This document shows positions 7,976-17,433 of a stretch of DNA of 64,000 nt, one piece after another. The first letter of the stretch is position 1. Every line of letters starts with the position of its first letter. The position numbers were made by a program, and so were the translations under genes. Source of the DNA: CAKSQF01 sp964569225 (GTDB taxonomy: Bacteria > Bacillota > Clostridia > Oscillospirales > CAG-272); NCBI GenBank assembly GCA_964569225.1, contig CAZMTU010000002.1, positions 1 to 64,000 on the forward strand, written 5' to 3'. Under the pieces are notes generated by a model. The model was not told where the DNA came from and did not search any database. It saw nothing but the letters and a program-made list of their open reading frames with translations.

Positions 7976-10819
7976 TTATTCCACCGATTTCAGCGATTGC
8001 GCCATATCAATCTTTTCCAACGCGCCGTAAATAGCTAAATTGACCGCTGCCGCGAAAAGCAAGGTCAGCAAAAACGCTCCGCCGTAGCTAAGCCACTCCA
8101 CCCGCACATTAAACCGAAGCATGTCAATATCAATTTCATTCATGACAAAGGCGTGCAGCCCTTTCCCGAGTAATAAGCCAATCAGAGCGCTGATCGCCGT
8201 TAAAATAAAGCTTTCTCTGAAAACGTAGGCAGCGCTTTCCATGGGATAAAAGCCAAGCACCTTAATCGTCGCGATCTCTCTGATCCGCTCTGTAATGTTA
8301 ATATTGGTCAGATTAAACAGCACAATAAACGCAAGCATAGCCGCGCTGAAAATGACTACCAGCACAATATAATTTAGACTTTCCAGACTCTGATCAAGGC
8401 TCTCCATTGTATCCTGGCTAATCGTCACACGGGATATATTTTCATCCGCCGCGATAACTGCCGCCGCCATGTGAATATCGGACGCCTGCTTAAAGTTGAC
8501 GAAAGCTGTAGAAAATTCGGGCGCCTGCCCCCATCCCTCCTGATAGGTTTCAACCGACAAAAAAACGTAGCTGTCAATATAGTTATCAAAAATTCCGGCA
8601 ATTTTTACAGTAATTTCCCGCAGCTCGTCATTTCTCAGCGTCAGCACGTCTCCTACCGATAAACCGAATTGCTCGGACAGCTTTCGATTAATGACCGCTT
8701 CACCGGTACCGGGCAGGGACAGGGATTTCCCATTATCACACAGCCGCCAGAAATCGGCAATATCCGTCTGATCGGTCACGATCATGTTAGTATCCTTTAC
8801 CCGATCGCCAAATACCATGGTAATGCTGCTTTTATGGACAAACAACGCCCCTTCCAATTGCTCCTCATAGGTTTTCAGAAATTCAACCTGTTCATTTTCA
8901 GTAGGGACCTTTAGAAATCCTATTTCGGCGTCATATATACTGATCTCGTCAAACTGCTGATCGACCACCCCCTGTATAGAATCTCGAATACCAAATCCAG
9001 TGACCAACAGAGCCGTACATCCGCCAATCCCCAACAGCATCATAAAAAACCGCTTTTTGTAGCGAAATACATTGCGCACCGATACCTTCAGAAGAAAGCT
9101 CATTCGCTTCCACAAGAAAGGGATCCGTTCCAGAAAAATCCGCTTGCCTGCTTTAGGCGCTTTAGGACGAATGGCCTCTGCGGGCATTTGGGAAAGCTCC
9201 CGTCTGCAGACCAGCCACACCGTTCCCACCGAACAGATCAGTGATACCAGCAAGGAAAGGATTGCCAACGGCCAGCTCATCACATAATCAAGCGGCGCAA
9301 AGCCGTACATAATATTGTAAGCACCCCAGATCACATGCGGAAAAATCAGCGTACCCGCGCAAAAGCCCACTGTACAACCGATTACCGCGGCGCTGCCGGC
9401 ATAGAGCATGTATTTTCCCATGATTCTGCCGCCGCCATACCCAAGCGCTTTCCATACGCCGATCTGTGTCCGCTGCTCTTTCACCAATCTGGTCATGGTA
9501 GTCATGCAGACCAACGCTGCTACCAAAAAGAAAAATACCGGGAAAACCGTAGAAATTCCTTCCACAATCGAAGTATCGTTCTCAAAAGTCGCATATCCTA
9601 CATTGCTTTCACCGCGGTTCAGCGTGTAAACTTCCGGCGGCTGAATCGCATCTCTGTCCGCTTCCGCCTGTTCAATCTTCCGAAGCGCGTCTGCCAGCTC
9701 CGCTTCCGTTTCGGCAAATGCTTCCTCTGCTTCTTCTTTACCGCTTTCATAAGCGTCGTATCCCGATTGCCATTCTTGCCGCTTTTCGTCAAGAAGCGCT
9801 TTCGCTTCAGAAATCTGTGCCAAAGCCGCCGTATACGCCGACTGATCCATCAAACCGGCGTCCCACACTTCCTTTAACTGCCGCTCCTGCTCCGCAAGCG
9901 CTTCCTCTTGAGCCGTAAGCGTTTCGTTAGCGGCAACCAGCTCTGCCAACGTATCCGCCAATGTCTTTTCAGTATCCTGCTTGGCGGTTTGAAAATCGGC
10001 TAACGCCTGGTTGTATTCGCTTCTAACCTCAGCGATCTGCGTATTGGCATCACTGATGAGCTTCTGATAGCGGTTTTGTGCCGCCGCATCAGCTAATGTT
10101 TTTATTTGCGGCGCGATCTCCGCAATCGCGTCATTATACGCATCGCTGTAAATCGCTCCGTCCGCGGATACAGTGAGATAAATTTCAGTATAGTAATCAG
10201 AATTAAACCCGTCTGGCGTCAGATAAAAGAAGCCTGACAGCTTTCCGTTGCCCAACGATGTAGAGCCTCTCTGAAAGCTGATATAACTAACCGAACGGAC
10301 AATCCCCACTATGGTATATTCCTTAACGGCAAACAATGACTGAGTGTCTTCATCATTGACCTCCGATATGGTAACAGTCTGACCGACCGCCTCCTCAGAA
10401 TACAGCTTATTATCTACTACACATTCATCTGCCGCCTGCGGCAGCCGCCCCGCTACTAAATCGGGCAGATTCACCGTATCGGTCAGCTGCATAGCTTTCA
10501 GCGCCTGATCTGAACCGTCCGCCTCAGTTACCAGCACATCGGCGGAAACCGAGCCTTCCGCGGCCCGAACCAAAGCGTCTGCTCGCAGTATTTCTACGGC
10601 TTCCTTATCCAATCCCAGTGTGGAAGCGATCATAAAATCATACATCTGATGCTCACTCAGATAACGATCTCCGGTAGAAATCATTTGCGTTTTACTGATC
10701 CGCAGACCCGAAAAAAAACCTACCCCCAGTGCAATAATCAGCAAAATCGCAAAATAGCGCCCTAAATTTTGCCGGATATCCCGAAGCAACAGCCTTAAAA
10801 ACAGTGCTTTTTTCTTCAT
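7976..10819 (-). CDS. ABC transporter permease, FtsX/MacB type, with coiled-coil insert
   Basis: A 947-residue permease. An N-terminal helix (about residues 17-40) leads to an extracytoplasmic region that includes a long Glu/Gln/Ala-rich coiled coil (about residues 250-395). A first FtsX domain with several helices spans about 415-555. A second helix near 590, another extracytoplasmic domain, and a second FtsX domain (about 820-940) follow. This two-FtsX layout is typical of large single-chain exporters of Gram-positive bacteria for antibiotics, lipids or lipoproteins. It starts 49 bases after its ATPase gene and forms an operon with it. The divergent TetR regulator at 11959 is the likely repressor. 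Confidence 0.92.
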   Translation of the reverse strand: MKKKALFLRLLLRDIRQNLGRYFAILLIIALGVGFFSGLRISKTQMISTGDRYLSEHQMYDFMIASTLGLDKEAVEILRADALVRAAEGSVSADVLVTEADGSDQALKAMQLTDTVNLPDLVAGRLPQAADECVVDNKLYSEEAVGQTVTISEVNDEDTQSLFAVKEYTIVGIVRSVSYISFQRGSTSLGNGKLSGFFYLTPDGFNSDYYTEIYLTVSADGAIYSDAYNDAIAEIAPQIKTLADAAAQNRYQKLISDANTQIAEVRSEYNQALADFQTAKQDTEKTLADTLAELVAANETLTAQEEALAEQERQLKEVWDAGLMDQSAYTAALAQISEAKALLDEKRQEWQSGYDAYESGKEEAEEAFAETEAELADALRKIEQAEADRDAIQPPEVYTLNRGESNVGYATFENDTSIVEGISTVFPVFFFLVAALVCMTTMTRLVKEQRTQIGVWKALGYGGGRIMGKYMLYAGSAAVIGCTVGFCAGTLIFPHVIWGAYNIMYGFAPLDYVMSWPLAILSLLVSLICSVGTVWLVCRRELSQMPAEAIRPKAPKAGKRIFLERIPFLWKRMSFLLKVSVRNVFRYKKRFFMMLLGIGGCTALLVTGFGIRDSIQGVVDQQFDEISIYDAEIGFLKVPTENEQVEFLKTYEEQLEGALFVHKSSITMVFGDRVKDTNMIVTDQTDIADFWRLCDNGKSLSLPGTGEAVINRKLSEQFGLSVGDVLTLRNDELREITVKIAGIFDNYIDSYVFLSVETYQEGWGQAPEFSTAFVNFKQASDIHMAAAVIAADENISRVTISQDTMESLDQSLESLNYIVLVVIFSAAMLAFIVLFNLTNINITERIREIATIKVLGFYPMESAAYVFRESFILTAISALIGLLLGKGLHAFVMNEIDIDMLRFNVRVEWLSYGGAFLLTLLFAAAVNLAIYGALEKIDMAQSLKSVE

Positions 10820-10868
10820 CGCGTTTCCTTCCCTTCATGATACTTGAAAAGCATTGCCTTCAAAGTCC

Positions 10869-11579
10869 TTACCACTCGATCTCTTCCACCGGAATCGGCT
10901 TATCATTAACGGTTTCCGAAAGAATCATCCCGCTTTTGACCCGAATAACCCGGTTCGCCATCGCGGTCAATGCCTGATTATGGGTGATAATAATAACGGT
11001 CATACCGGTAGTGCGGCTGGTATCCTGCAGCAGCTTCAAAACGCTCTTACCGGTCTGATAGTCCAGCGCGCCGGTAGGCTCATCGCAAAGCAGGAGCTTG
11101 GGATTTTTTGCAAGCGCTCGGGCAATGGCAACCCGCTGCTGTTCACCGCCCGAAAGCTGCGCCGGAAAATTCAGTTCCCGCTCCTCCAGCCCTACCCCTG
11201 TCAGCACGGTGTGGGCATCCAGCGGATCCTTGCAGATCTGCGCCGCTAATTCCACGTTTTCCAACGCGGTTAAATTTGGAATCAGATTGTAAAACTGAAA
11301 TACAAACCCAATTTCATGACGGCGGTATTCGGTCAACTGCTTTTTTCCAAAAGAAGAAATATCCGTTCCGTTCAGAAATACGGAACCGGAGGTAAGCTGA
11401 TCCATTCCGCCCAAAATATTAAGCAAGGTTGTTTTACCGGCGCCTGATTCTCCGACAATTACGCAAATTTCACCCTTTTCAATGGAAAAACTGGCGCTGT
11501 CAAGCGCTTTAATGGTCACATCTCCCGTTTTGTATTCCTTGCACACATTTTCAAATCTGACAAACGATTCACTTTTCAT
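10869..11579 (-). CDS. ABC transporter ATP-binding protein (LolD/MacB type)
   Basis: A 236-residue ATPase. Walker A GESGAGKTT lies near residue 39, the signature LSGGEQQRVAIARAL near 141, and Walker B LLLCDEPTGALD near 160, followed by the H-loop (IITHN). The frame opens at 11591, but that ATG directly abuts the GGAAGGA ribosome site. The ATG at 11579, 12 bases after it, is the better start. It energises the permease encoded downstream. Cytoplasmic, peripheral to the membrane. Confidence 0.93.
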   Translation of the reverse strand: MKSESFVRFENVCKEYKTGDVTIKALDSASFSIEKGEICVIVGESGAGKTTLLNILGGMDQLTSGSVFLNGTDISSFGKKQLTEYRRHEIGFVFQFYNLIPNLTALENVELAAQICKDPLDAHTVLTGVGLEERELNFPAQLSGGEQQRVAIARALAKNPKLLLCDEPTGALDYQTGKSVLKLLQDTSRTTGMTVIIITHNQALTAMANRVIRVKSGMILSETVNDKPIPVEEIEW

Positions 11580-11780
11580 ACCTATGATCATTCCTTCCCG
11601 CTATCGGATCATTTGCCCGCGTTTTGTGTGATCAACGCGCGGCAAATAATATCGCTTCGATCTCAAAGCCGTAATGTCAGCCGCAAACGACTTTTTCAGA
11701 TCCTGTCCCCTTATTGTTCTTTCATTTTTCGGAAATTTCAGTCTGCATTTTTTTAACAGAAGTTTACAAAACAAAACAAA

Positions 11781-11866
11781 TTGTTCAACAAGTTTATATT
11801 TATTAAACATAGTGTTGACTTTTTTTCGTAAATGTAGTATACTATAAATATGTTAATTAGTCAACA
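11781..11866. promoter_or_regulatory. TetR promoter and candidate operators
   Basis: A strong plus-strand promoter, TTGACT at 11815-11820, 17 bases, TATACT at 11838-11843, drives the TetR gene. It is bracketed by TGTTGACT (11813-11820, covering the -35) and its inverse AGTCAACA (11859-11866). A palindrome TTGTT-C-AACAA lies at 11781-11791, towards the ABC genes. The shared GTTGA/TCAAC core makes these good candidate operators for autorepression and control of the divergent exporter; that role is inference. Confidence 0.6.
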
Positions 11867-11958
11867 AACAGTTTAGAGAAGAATGAAAAATAATCAACAA
11901 AATGCAGTAATCTGTTTAGAAATTTTCAAAAAATTCATTTTTGAAGGGAGCGATCGTC

Positions 11959-12534
11959 ATGAGTGAAAAACAGGACCGAAGGGTAAAATACACCAAAATG
12001 GTGCTGCGCGAGAGCTTAATCGCCTGTCTGCAGGAAAAACCGATCTCCCGCATCACTATCAAGGAGCTATGTGAGCGAGCTGATATCAACCGCGCCACAT
12101 TCTATTCTCATTATCAGGATCAATATGACTTGTTAAAAAAGAATGAGCAAGAAGTGATCGACGAGATCAATCTGTGTTTGGACCGATATCCTTATCATGA
12201 AAGCGAAGACGCCATCTATGAAATGGTACTGGTCATTCTCACCTATGTCAAAGAAAACAGCAGCTTATGCAAGGTACTGTTCGGCAGCGAAGGCAATATT
12301 GATTTTCAGCGAAAAATTATGGATGTAGTCTACAAACGCTGTATTGTAGAGGACAAATCGGTTCTTGCCATTGATGCCTGTACTGCCGAGTATATTTACA
12401 CCTATGCTACGATCGGCGTCATTGGCGTCATTCAAAAATGGCTACGGGCCGACATGGCACAGCCGGTAGAGCAAATGGCAAAGATTATTGTCCGGCTTGC
12501 CAATGGCAGCGCTCAATCTTTTATGAGACTTTAA
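11959..12534 (+). CDS. TetR/AcrR-family transcriptional regulator
   Basis: A 191-residue regulator. The N-terminal helix-turn-helix (about residues 10-55) contains the family phrase ITIKELCERADINRATFYSH, and an alpha-helical ligand domain follows. The frame is open from a TTG at 11941, but ATG 11959 is chosen because GAAGGGAG lies 8 bases before it. It is divergent from the ABC exporter, the classic arrangement of a drug- or envelope-stress-responsive repressor. Its stop overlaps the stop of the convergent gene at 12531. Confidence 0.9.
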   Translation: MSEKQDRRVKYTKMVLRESLIACLQEKPISRITIKELCERADINRATFYSHYQDQYDLLKKNEQEVIDEINLCLDRYPYHESEDAIYEMVLVILTYVKENSSLCKVLFGSEGNIDFQRKIMDVVYKRCIVEDKSVLAIDACTAEYIYTYATIGVIGVIQKWLRADMAQPVEQMAKIIVRLANGSAQSFMRL

Positions 12535-13043
12535 CCTGCCGACAGTGAATTAAGCCACGCTTTTGCCTGTCTGCGGCTTTTGAGCCAAACCGTCTTATCG
12601 GGAAAATCCTTTCTGATCTGCTTAAATTTTTTGCGGCGCGCTTGGGTCCGTCCCTCCCATAAAAGCCAGCGGATAAATTCCCTATCCATTTTTTCGGGAC
12701 AGCCCTCCGCGACACTTCCCCGTGTCGTTCCCCGATATTTAAAATAGCGCCGCAGCGCTGAGCAAAAACAGAAAATACGTCCGAGATCCATCATGACAAT
12801 GAGATCAGCCGCTTCGTAGCGTTCTTTCGAACATATGCGGGTATAGTTGCCGTCAATAATCCAGTTTTCATTTTTCAGAAACGCACGCAGATCTGCCCGC
12901 ATCTCTTCATCCGCTCTTTCGACCCATCCGGGCGCAAAATGAAGCTTGTCAAGATGCAGCACAGGCAGACCGAAACGCGCGCCAAGCCGTCCTGCCAATG
13001 TGGATTTACCCGCGCCGCTGTATCCTATCACCGCTATTTTCAT
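12531..13043 (-). CDS. P-loop nucleotide kinase-like protein (DNA topology modulation/FlaR-like family)
   Basis: A 170-residue protein with an N-terminal Walker A GYSGAGKST (residues 7-15) and the family block around LHLDKLHFAPGWVE near residue 30. The ENWIIDGNY motif near residue 59 and an Arg-rich tail (RRKKFKQIRKDFPDK) also fit. It belongs to the small adenylate-kinase-like family usually annotated as a DNA topology modulation protein; the true substrate is not known. GGAGGAC precedes the ATG. The gene converges with the TetR gene and the two stop codons overlap. Confidence 0.85.
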   Translation of the reverse strand: MKIAVIGYSGAGKSTLAGRLGARFGLPVLHLDKLHFAPGWVERADEEMRADLRAFLKNENWIIDGNYTRICSKERYEAADLIVMMDLGRIFCFCSALRRYFKYRGTTRGSVAEGCPEKMDREFIRWLLWEGRTQARRKKFKQIRKDFPDKTVWLKSRRQAKAWLNSLSAG

Positions 13044-13066
13044 AAAGTCCTCCTATTTTTTAAAAG

Positions 13067-13099
13067 CTGAGCCTGTCCGGTTATTTCGGACAGGCTCAG
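13067..13099 (-). terminator. Terminator between the P-loop gene and the unknown 13115 gene
   Basis: A 13-bp perfect stem, CTGAGCCTGTCCG (13067-13079) with its complement at 13087-13099 and a 7-base loop. Read on the minus strand it lies 15 bases past the stop of the 13115 gene and is followed by TTTT. Confidence 0.85.
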
Positions 13100-13114
13100 T
13101 GCCATATTCGTCAA

Positions 13115-14314
13115 TCAGCTTATATAGGTAACCTGATCCGCTTTCAGCAGCTTTTCTTCCCGTCCGTCGGGCGTCCGGCGCAGGATATACAAACCGTTAG
13201 AAATGTAAATATCCTCTCCATCCAGCGCAAAAGCCAACACGCCCTTCCGGACGGTTTCGGTCTTACCGTCCGGCCAGCGTCGGATAAGCTCCCACGAGGG
13301 CGGAATAATACCGGGATTTTTCTCATTTGCCGTCTGCTTAAGCGATTTTTCTGCATCAATCAGATTGCCTTCAATGTAGAGCTCCGCTTCCGACTTCTGC
13401 TTAGAGGCACCGCCGCCCGAACGCAGCGTTTTCCCGGTATACTTCATGGTAAAGAAATTCAAGAAACTAAAAAGCGCACCGATCAGCCGCACCGGAAGCA
13501 GCAGCAGATCCAACAGACAGCTTCCCCTTCGAACCGTTTGTGCTTTATAGGGACGGCGAATATAATAAACGCTGCCGTCCGCTCCTTCTCTCGGTTTCAC
13601 ATAATCATACGCGGAATCGACCGCGATCTCATCAATTTCACCGGTTTTCACATTGATCCGGTAAATTCCGGAGGGTCCCACCGCCGTATAACGTCCGCCC
13701 GATACCGCAAGCTCCATCATGGCAAGCGGCAGCGAACGGATTTGCTGTTCAGATTGCTCCGCATGATCGGTTGAAAGCCCCGCGCTGCTGTAATAGAGCA
13801 GATCTTCATCGCAAAGCGACCATGCGGGCGAAGCCTCAACGCTCTCTCCCTCGGTAATAACAGTGCAATTCCCCTTCAATCCGGCAATGCCTAAATGGCA
13901 CTCTCCGCCAAACGCGGCGGTCACAGCCATTTTTCCGTGGCGAATGTCAAAATCAATATATTGGTAATGACTGTCCGCCAGCACAATGCCTTCGTCGCTG
14001 TCGGTCATAGATTTCTTGCTGTAAATACCTGCTATCTCATCAATAGAAATCGAATAGAACAGTTGACCGTCTTCGCACGCCACACAGGAAATCCGGGAAG
14101 ATATCTGCTCCACTCGCGACGAAGCGTCACTGCCCGGCTCATACACACCGGTAAATTTTGCGCCCTCGCCGCTCTTTTTCCACGCCTCCCGCTGAGCGCT
14201 TGTTTTGACATGCTCAATAGCATGCGCCAGCACAGCGCTGGGAATCTCCTTTGATTTTCCGTCTGCCGCAATAAACATTTTACCTTTTGAAACGAAGAAA
14301 AGCTGCTGCTTCAT
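13115..14314 (-). CDS. Protein of unknown function, possibly beta-propeller-like
   Basis: A 399-residue protein I cannot place in a family. Most of it is made of short beta-rich stretches with aromatic/Gly turns (such as GQLFYSISIDEIAGIYS and GGRYTAVGPSGIYRIN), which suggests a propeller-like reporter or sensor fold. A hydrophobic patch lies at about residues 265-290 (LLDLLLLPVRLIGALFSFLNFF), possibly a membrane-associated or re-entrant segment. The last 90 residues resume the beta pattern. No signal peptide. It is preceded by AAAGGAA and lies 34 bases after the aldo/keto reductase, probably in its operon. Confidence 0.7.
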   Translation of the reverse strand: MKQQLFFVSKGKMFIAADGKSKEIPSAVLAHAIEHVKTSAQREAWKKSGEGAKFTGVYEPGSDASSRVEQISSRISCVACEDGQLFYSISIDEIAGIYSKKSMTDSDEGIVLADSHYQYIDFDIRHGKMAVTAAFGGECHLGIAGLKGNCTVITEGESVEASPAWSLCDEDLLYYSSAGLSTDHAEQSEQQIRSLPLAMMELAVSGGRYTAVGPSGIYRINVKTGEIDEIAVDSAYDYVKPREGADGSVYYIRRPYKAQTVRRGSCLLDLLLLPVRLIGALFSFLNFFTMKYTGKTLRSGGGASKQKSEAELYIEGNLIDAEKSLKQTANEKNPGIIPPSWELIRRWPDGKTETVRKGVLAFALDGEDIYISNGLYILRRTPDGREEKLLKADQVTYIS

Positions 14315-14348
14315 GATTTGCGGTTCCTTTCAATGCTGTGCGACTCCG

Positions 14349-15263
14349 TCACGGCAGGCGGTGTCCGGCAGCCAAATAAATTTCATACCACTGGCTGCGG
14401 GTAAGCGTCACATCGGCCGCAGCGCAAATATCTGAAAGATGCTCAGGATTCATCGTACCGGCAATCACCTGCATATTCGCCGGATGGCGAAGGATCCACG
14501 CGGCAGCCACCGCTGTTTTGCTCAGATGATAGATTTCTCCGATTTCCGCCAGCTTCCGGTTAAGCTCAGGGAACTTTTCATTGTCCACAAAGGTACCGGC
14601 AAAAAAACCGTATTGAAAGGGCGACCAAGTCTGAATCGTCATCTGCTTAATCCGACTGTATTCCAGCAGTCCGCCGTCATGCATCACCGATTCCTCGTTT
14701 TTCATATTCACATTCATACCGGAAGTAACCATTCCCGCTTCGGGAACAGAGAACTGAAGCTGATTTGCAATCAGCGGCTGCTTTACCGCGGTTTTCAGCA
14801 GTTCGATTTGGTACAGATTATGGTTAGATACACCGAAATAGCGAACCTTTCCGCTTTGATGCAGAATCTCAAAAGCTTCCGCCACCTCTTCCGGCTCCAT
14901 CAGAGTATCGGGACGGTGCAGCAGCAGGACATCCACATGATCTACGCCCAGCCGTTCAAGGCTGCCGTCTACCGCTTCCAAAATATGCGATTTTGAAAAA
15001 TCGTACTGTCCGGGACGAATAGCGCACTTTGTTTGCAGCACGATCTTATCCCGGATGCCGGGGTGACGCTTCAGATAAGCGCCAAAGCACTTTTCCGAAT
15101 TGCCGCCGCCGTAAATGTCCGCATGGTCAAAATAGTTAATGCCGTTTTCAAACGCGCAATCCATAATGGCGTCTACCCGCTCGTCAGACAGACCGCTCAT
15201 CCGCATACAGCCAAGGGAAACCGCCGATGCGGGAACGATCCCTCCCATTTTAATTTGTTTCAT
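14349..15263 (-). CDS. Aldo/keto reductase (YdhF-like)
   Basis: A 304-residue NADPH-dependent reductase. The catalytic set of the family is visible: Asp and Tyr in the DHADIYG motif near residue 48, Lys in LQTKCA near 78, and His in LLLHRPD near 117. The C-terminal nucleotide-binding part includes AGTMNPEHL. The frame opens at 15275, but GGAG lies 6 bases before the ATG at 15263, which is preferred. It reduces carbonyl compounds, but the physiological substrate is unknown. Cytoplasmic. Confidence 0.9.
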   Translation of the reverse strand: MKQIKMGGIVPASAVSLGCMRMSGLSDERVDAIMDCAFENGINYFDHADIYGGGNSEKCFGAYLKRHPGIRDKIVLQTKCAIRPGQYDFSKSHILEAVDGSLERLGVDHVDVLLLHRPDTLMEPEEVAEAFEILHQSGKVRYFGVSNHNLYQIELLKTAVKQPLIANQLQFSVPEAGMVTSGMNVNMKNEESVMHDGGLLEYSRIKQMTIQTWSPFQYGFFAGTFVDNEKFPELNRKLAEIGEIYHLSKTAVAAAWILRHPANMQVIAGTMNPEHLSDICAAADVTLTRSQWYEIYLAAGHRLP

Positions 15264-15392
15264 AATACGCTCCATTTCTCTATCATTTTTTTATCTGTCA
15301 GTCAAATCATATAGGCTATCCCCTGTATTAGCTCCCCAGAAACAAGCTTCCGCAATACCCAATAGCCATGCACAGTCAAGGCTTTAGCAGCG

Positions 15393-15815
15393 TCAATTTT
15401 GTTTGGCGCTCATTTCGCAGTATAGACAGCGATAAATTCTGCGCTTGCGATCCGCCAGCTTGAAAACCTGCGGCAATTCCTGCTCACAAGAGGTGATGCA
15501 GCGGGGATTCTTGCATTTCAGCACGCCTGTAACCTGTTCAGGCAGCTCCAGCGATAAGCGCTGCGCCACATTGCCCCGTTCAATAATACTGACTGTAATA
15601 CCGGGATCCAAATACCCTAACACATCAAAGTTCAGATCTATTACATCGTAAATTTTCAATACATCTTTTTTGCCCATCTTTTTGCTGGGCGCGTTGACAA
15701 TTACCGCGACAGTGCAGCCCAGCTTGTCCAGCTGCAGCACATGATAAATTTCCATTGCCCGACCCGCGGTAATGTGATCCAGCACTACGCCGTTCTGAAT
15801 AGGATTGACTATCAT
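15393..15815 (-). CDS. pyrI: Aspartate carbamoyltransferase regulatory chain
   Basis: A 140-residue allosteric subunit of aspartate transcarbamylase. The N-terminal nucleotide-binding domain is followed by the C-terminal zinc domain with four cysteines in the expected CxxxxC ... CxxC order (CKNPRC, then CLYC). It binds CTP/ATP and tunes the PyrB trimers. It lies 6 bases after pyrB and is the last gene of the pyrimidine operon. Normal length for the family. Confidence 0.95.
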   Translation of the reverse strand: MIVNPIQNGVVLDHITAGRAMEIYHVLQLDKLGCTVAVIVNAPSKKMGKKDVLKIYDVIDLNFDVLGYLDPGITVSIIERGNVAQRLSLELPEQVTGVLKCKNPRCITSCEQELPQVFKLADRKRRIYRCLYCEMSAKQN

Positions 15816-15821
15816 AGCATT

Positions 15822-16745
15822 TCACTCTCCGATCTTGATATTCAGCAACTTCAGGATCAGCGCCATCCGTATATATTTGCCGTTCAGCGCCTGTTTAAAA
15901 TAGCACGCGCGGGGATCGTCGTCCACCGCGACTGAAATTTCATTGACTCTGGGCAGAGGATGAAGAATAATCAGATCCTCCTTAGCGGTAGTCAGCTTCT
16001 TCGGCGTCAGAATATAGCTGTCCCGCAGCCGGATATAATCAGCCTCATTAAAGAAGCGTTCCTGCTGCACGCGAGTCATATAAAGCACATCAAGCTGCGG
16101 CATGACCGCTTCCAGATCGGTAGTTTCCATAAATTCCACCCCCGCAGGCGTCAATACGTCCTGTATCAGGTAATCGGGCACCTTCAGTTCTGCAGGTGAG
16201 ATCAGAACAAACTTGACGCCGGTATAGCGGCTCATCGCACAGAGCAGTGAATGAACAGTCCTTCCGAATTTCAAATCGCCGCACATTCCCACGGTCAGAT
16301 GATCGAAGCGGCCCTTTTCCTTGTGAATGGTAAGCAGATCGGCTAAAGTCTGAGTAGGATGATTATGACCGCCGTCGCCCGCATTGATGATCGGTACGCC
16401 TGATTTCATAGCGGCTACTCGGGGCGCGCCCTCTTTGGGATGCCGCATAGCGATAATATCGGCATAACAGCTAACCATGCGTACCGTATCGGCCACGCTT
16501 TCGCCCTTAGATGCCGAAGAGCTGGAAGCCGATGAAAAGCCCAGTACATTGCCGCCCAATTCCATCATCGCCGCTTCAAAGGAAAGACGGGTGCGGGTAG
16601 ACGGCTCAAAAAAGAGCGTCGCCAGTTTTTTTCTGCGGCAGGCGTCGGCATATTTATCGGGATTAGTCATGATATCCTTAGCGGTCATCACCAGTTCATC
16701 GATCTCTTCCACCGAGAGATCCATAATATCAATCAGACTTCTCAT
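15822..16745 (-). CDS. pyrB: Aspartate carbamoyltransferase catalytic chain
   Basis: A 307-residue enzyme that makes N-carbamoyl-aspartate from carbamoyl phosphate and aspartate, the committed step of UMP synthesis. The carbamoyl-phosphate motif FEPSTRTRLSF lies near residue 46. A later conserved block GDGGHNHPTQTLADL lies near 122, and the aspartate-binding region ILHPLPRVNEI near 260. The frame opens at a GTG at 16763, but AAAGGAGG directs initiation to ATG 16745. It sits 18 bases downstream of pyrE and directly upstream of pyrI. Confidence 0.96.
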   Translation of the reverse strand: MRSLIDIMDLSVEEIDELVMTAKDIMTNPDKYADACRRKKLATLFFEPSTRTRLSFEAAMMELGGNVLGFSSASSSSASKGESVADTVRMVSCYADIIAMRHPKEGAPRVAAMKSGVPIINAGDGGHNHPTQTLADLLTIHKEKGRFDHLTVGMCGDLKFGRTVHSLLCAMSRYTGVKFVLISPAELKVPDYLIQDVLTPAGVEFMETTDLEAVMPQLDVLYMTRVQQERFFNEADYIRLRDSYILTPKKLTTAKEDLIILHPLPRVNEISVAVDDDPRACYFKQALNGKYIRMALILKLLNIKIGE

Positions 16746-16763
16746 AACTGTACCTCCTTTCAC

Positions 16764-17399
16764 TCAACCGATCCAGCTTTCATCAGAGGGATTATCGCGG
16801 AAACGGATCAGCCGCTCCTTGTCTTCCGGCTTAATGTAACCCTCATCAGCAGCCACCTTTACAGTAACATCAAAGCTTGTCAGGCTTACATTTTTTACGG
16901 AAGCGGCGGCTAACCGTTCTATGCCCTTCTTCATTCCATAGGTATAAATGGACGCAACGCCCAATACTTCGGCGCCTGCTTCCCTCAGCACCTCTACCAC
17001 CTCCAGCACGCTTCCGCCGGTGGAAATCAGATCTTCCACAACTACCACCTTCTGTCCGGGAAGCAGCTTTCCTTCGATTTGGTTTTGCCTGCCGTGATCC
17101 TTATGTCCGCTGCGGACATAGCCCATAGGCAGTCCCATCATATGCGCGACGATAGCGGCATGAGCGATGCCGGCAGTGGAAGTTCCCATCAGTACTTCCG
17201 CGCCAGGATATTCGGTGCGAATAACCGCCATAAGTCCGTTTTCCACATCGGTTCGCACCTCAGGCGCAGTGAGCGTCAAACGATTGTCACAGTAAATGGG
17301 GGATTTAATGCCGCTTGCCCATGTAAAAGGTTCCTCCGGACGAAGAAATACAGCCTGAATCGAGAGCAGATCTTTGGCAATTTTTTCAGCAGTAGTCAT
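16764..17399 (-). CDS. pyrE: Orotate phosphoribosyltransferase
   Basis: A 211-residue enzyme that joins orotate to PRPP to give OMP. The PRPP-binding loop VVVVEDLISTGGS is at about residues 117-129, and the flexible lysine loop around KDHGRQNQIEGKL precedes it near residue 100. AAAAGGAGATAACG precedes the ATG. The gene is separated from pyrF upstream by 812 bases of repeats, unusual inside an operon, so it may also need a local promoter. Cytoplasmic dimer in the family. Confidence 0.95.
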   Translation of the reverse strand: MTTAEKIAKDLLSIQAVFLRPEEPFTWASGIKSPIYCDNRLTLTAPEVRTDVENGLMAVIRTEYPGAEVLMGTSTAGIAHAAIVAHMMGLPMGYVRSGHKDHGRQNQIEGKLLPGQKVVVVEDLISTGGSVLEVVEVLREAGAEVLGVASIYTYGMKKGIERLAAASVKNVSLTSFDVTVKVAADEGYIKPEDKERLIRFRDNPSDESWIG

Positions 17400-17433
17400 A
17401 CGTTATCTCCTTTTTTTATTAATTATAATTATA

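Noticed and set aside
9335..9877. Plus-strand frame inside the ABC permease coiled coil
   Set aside because: It is a shadow of the repetitive Glu/Ala/Gln coiled-coil codons of the real minus-strand gene.
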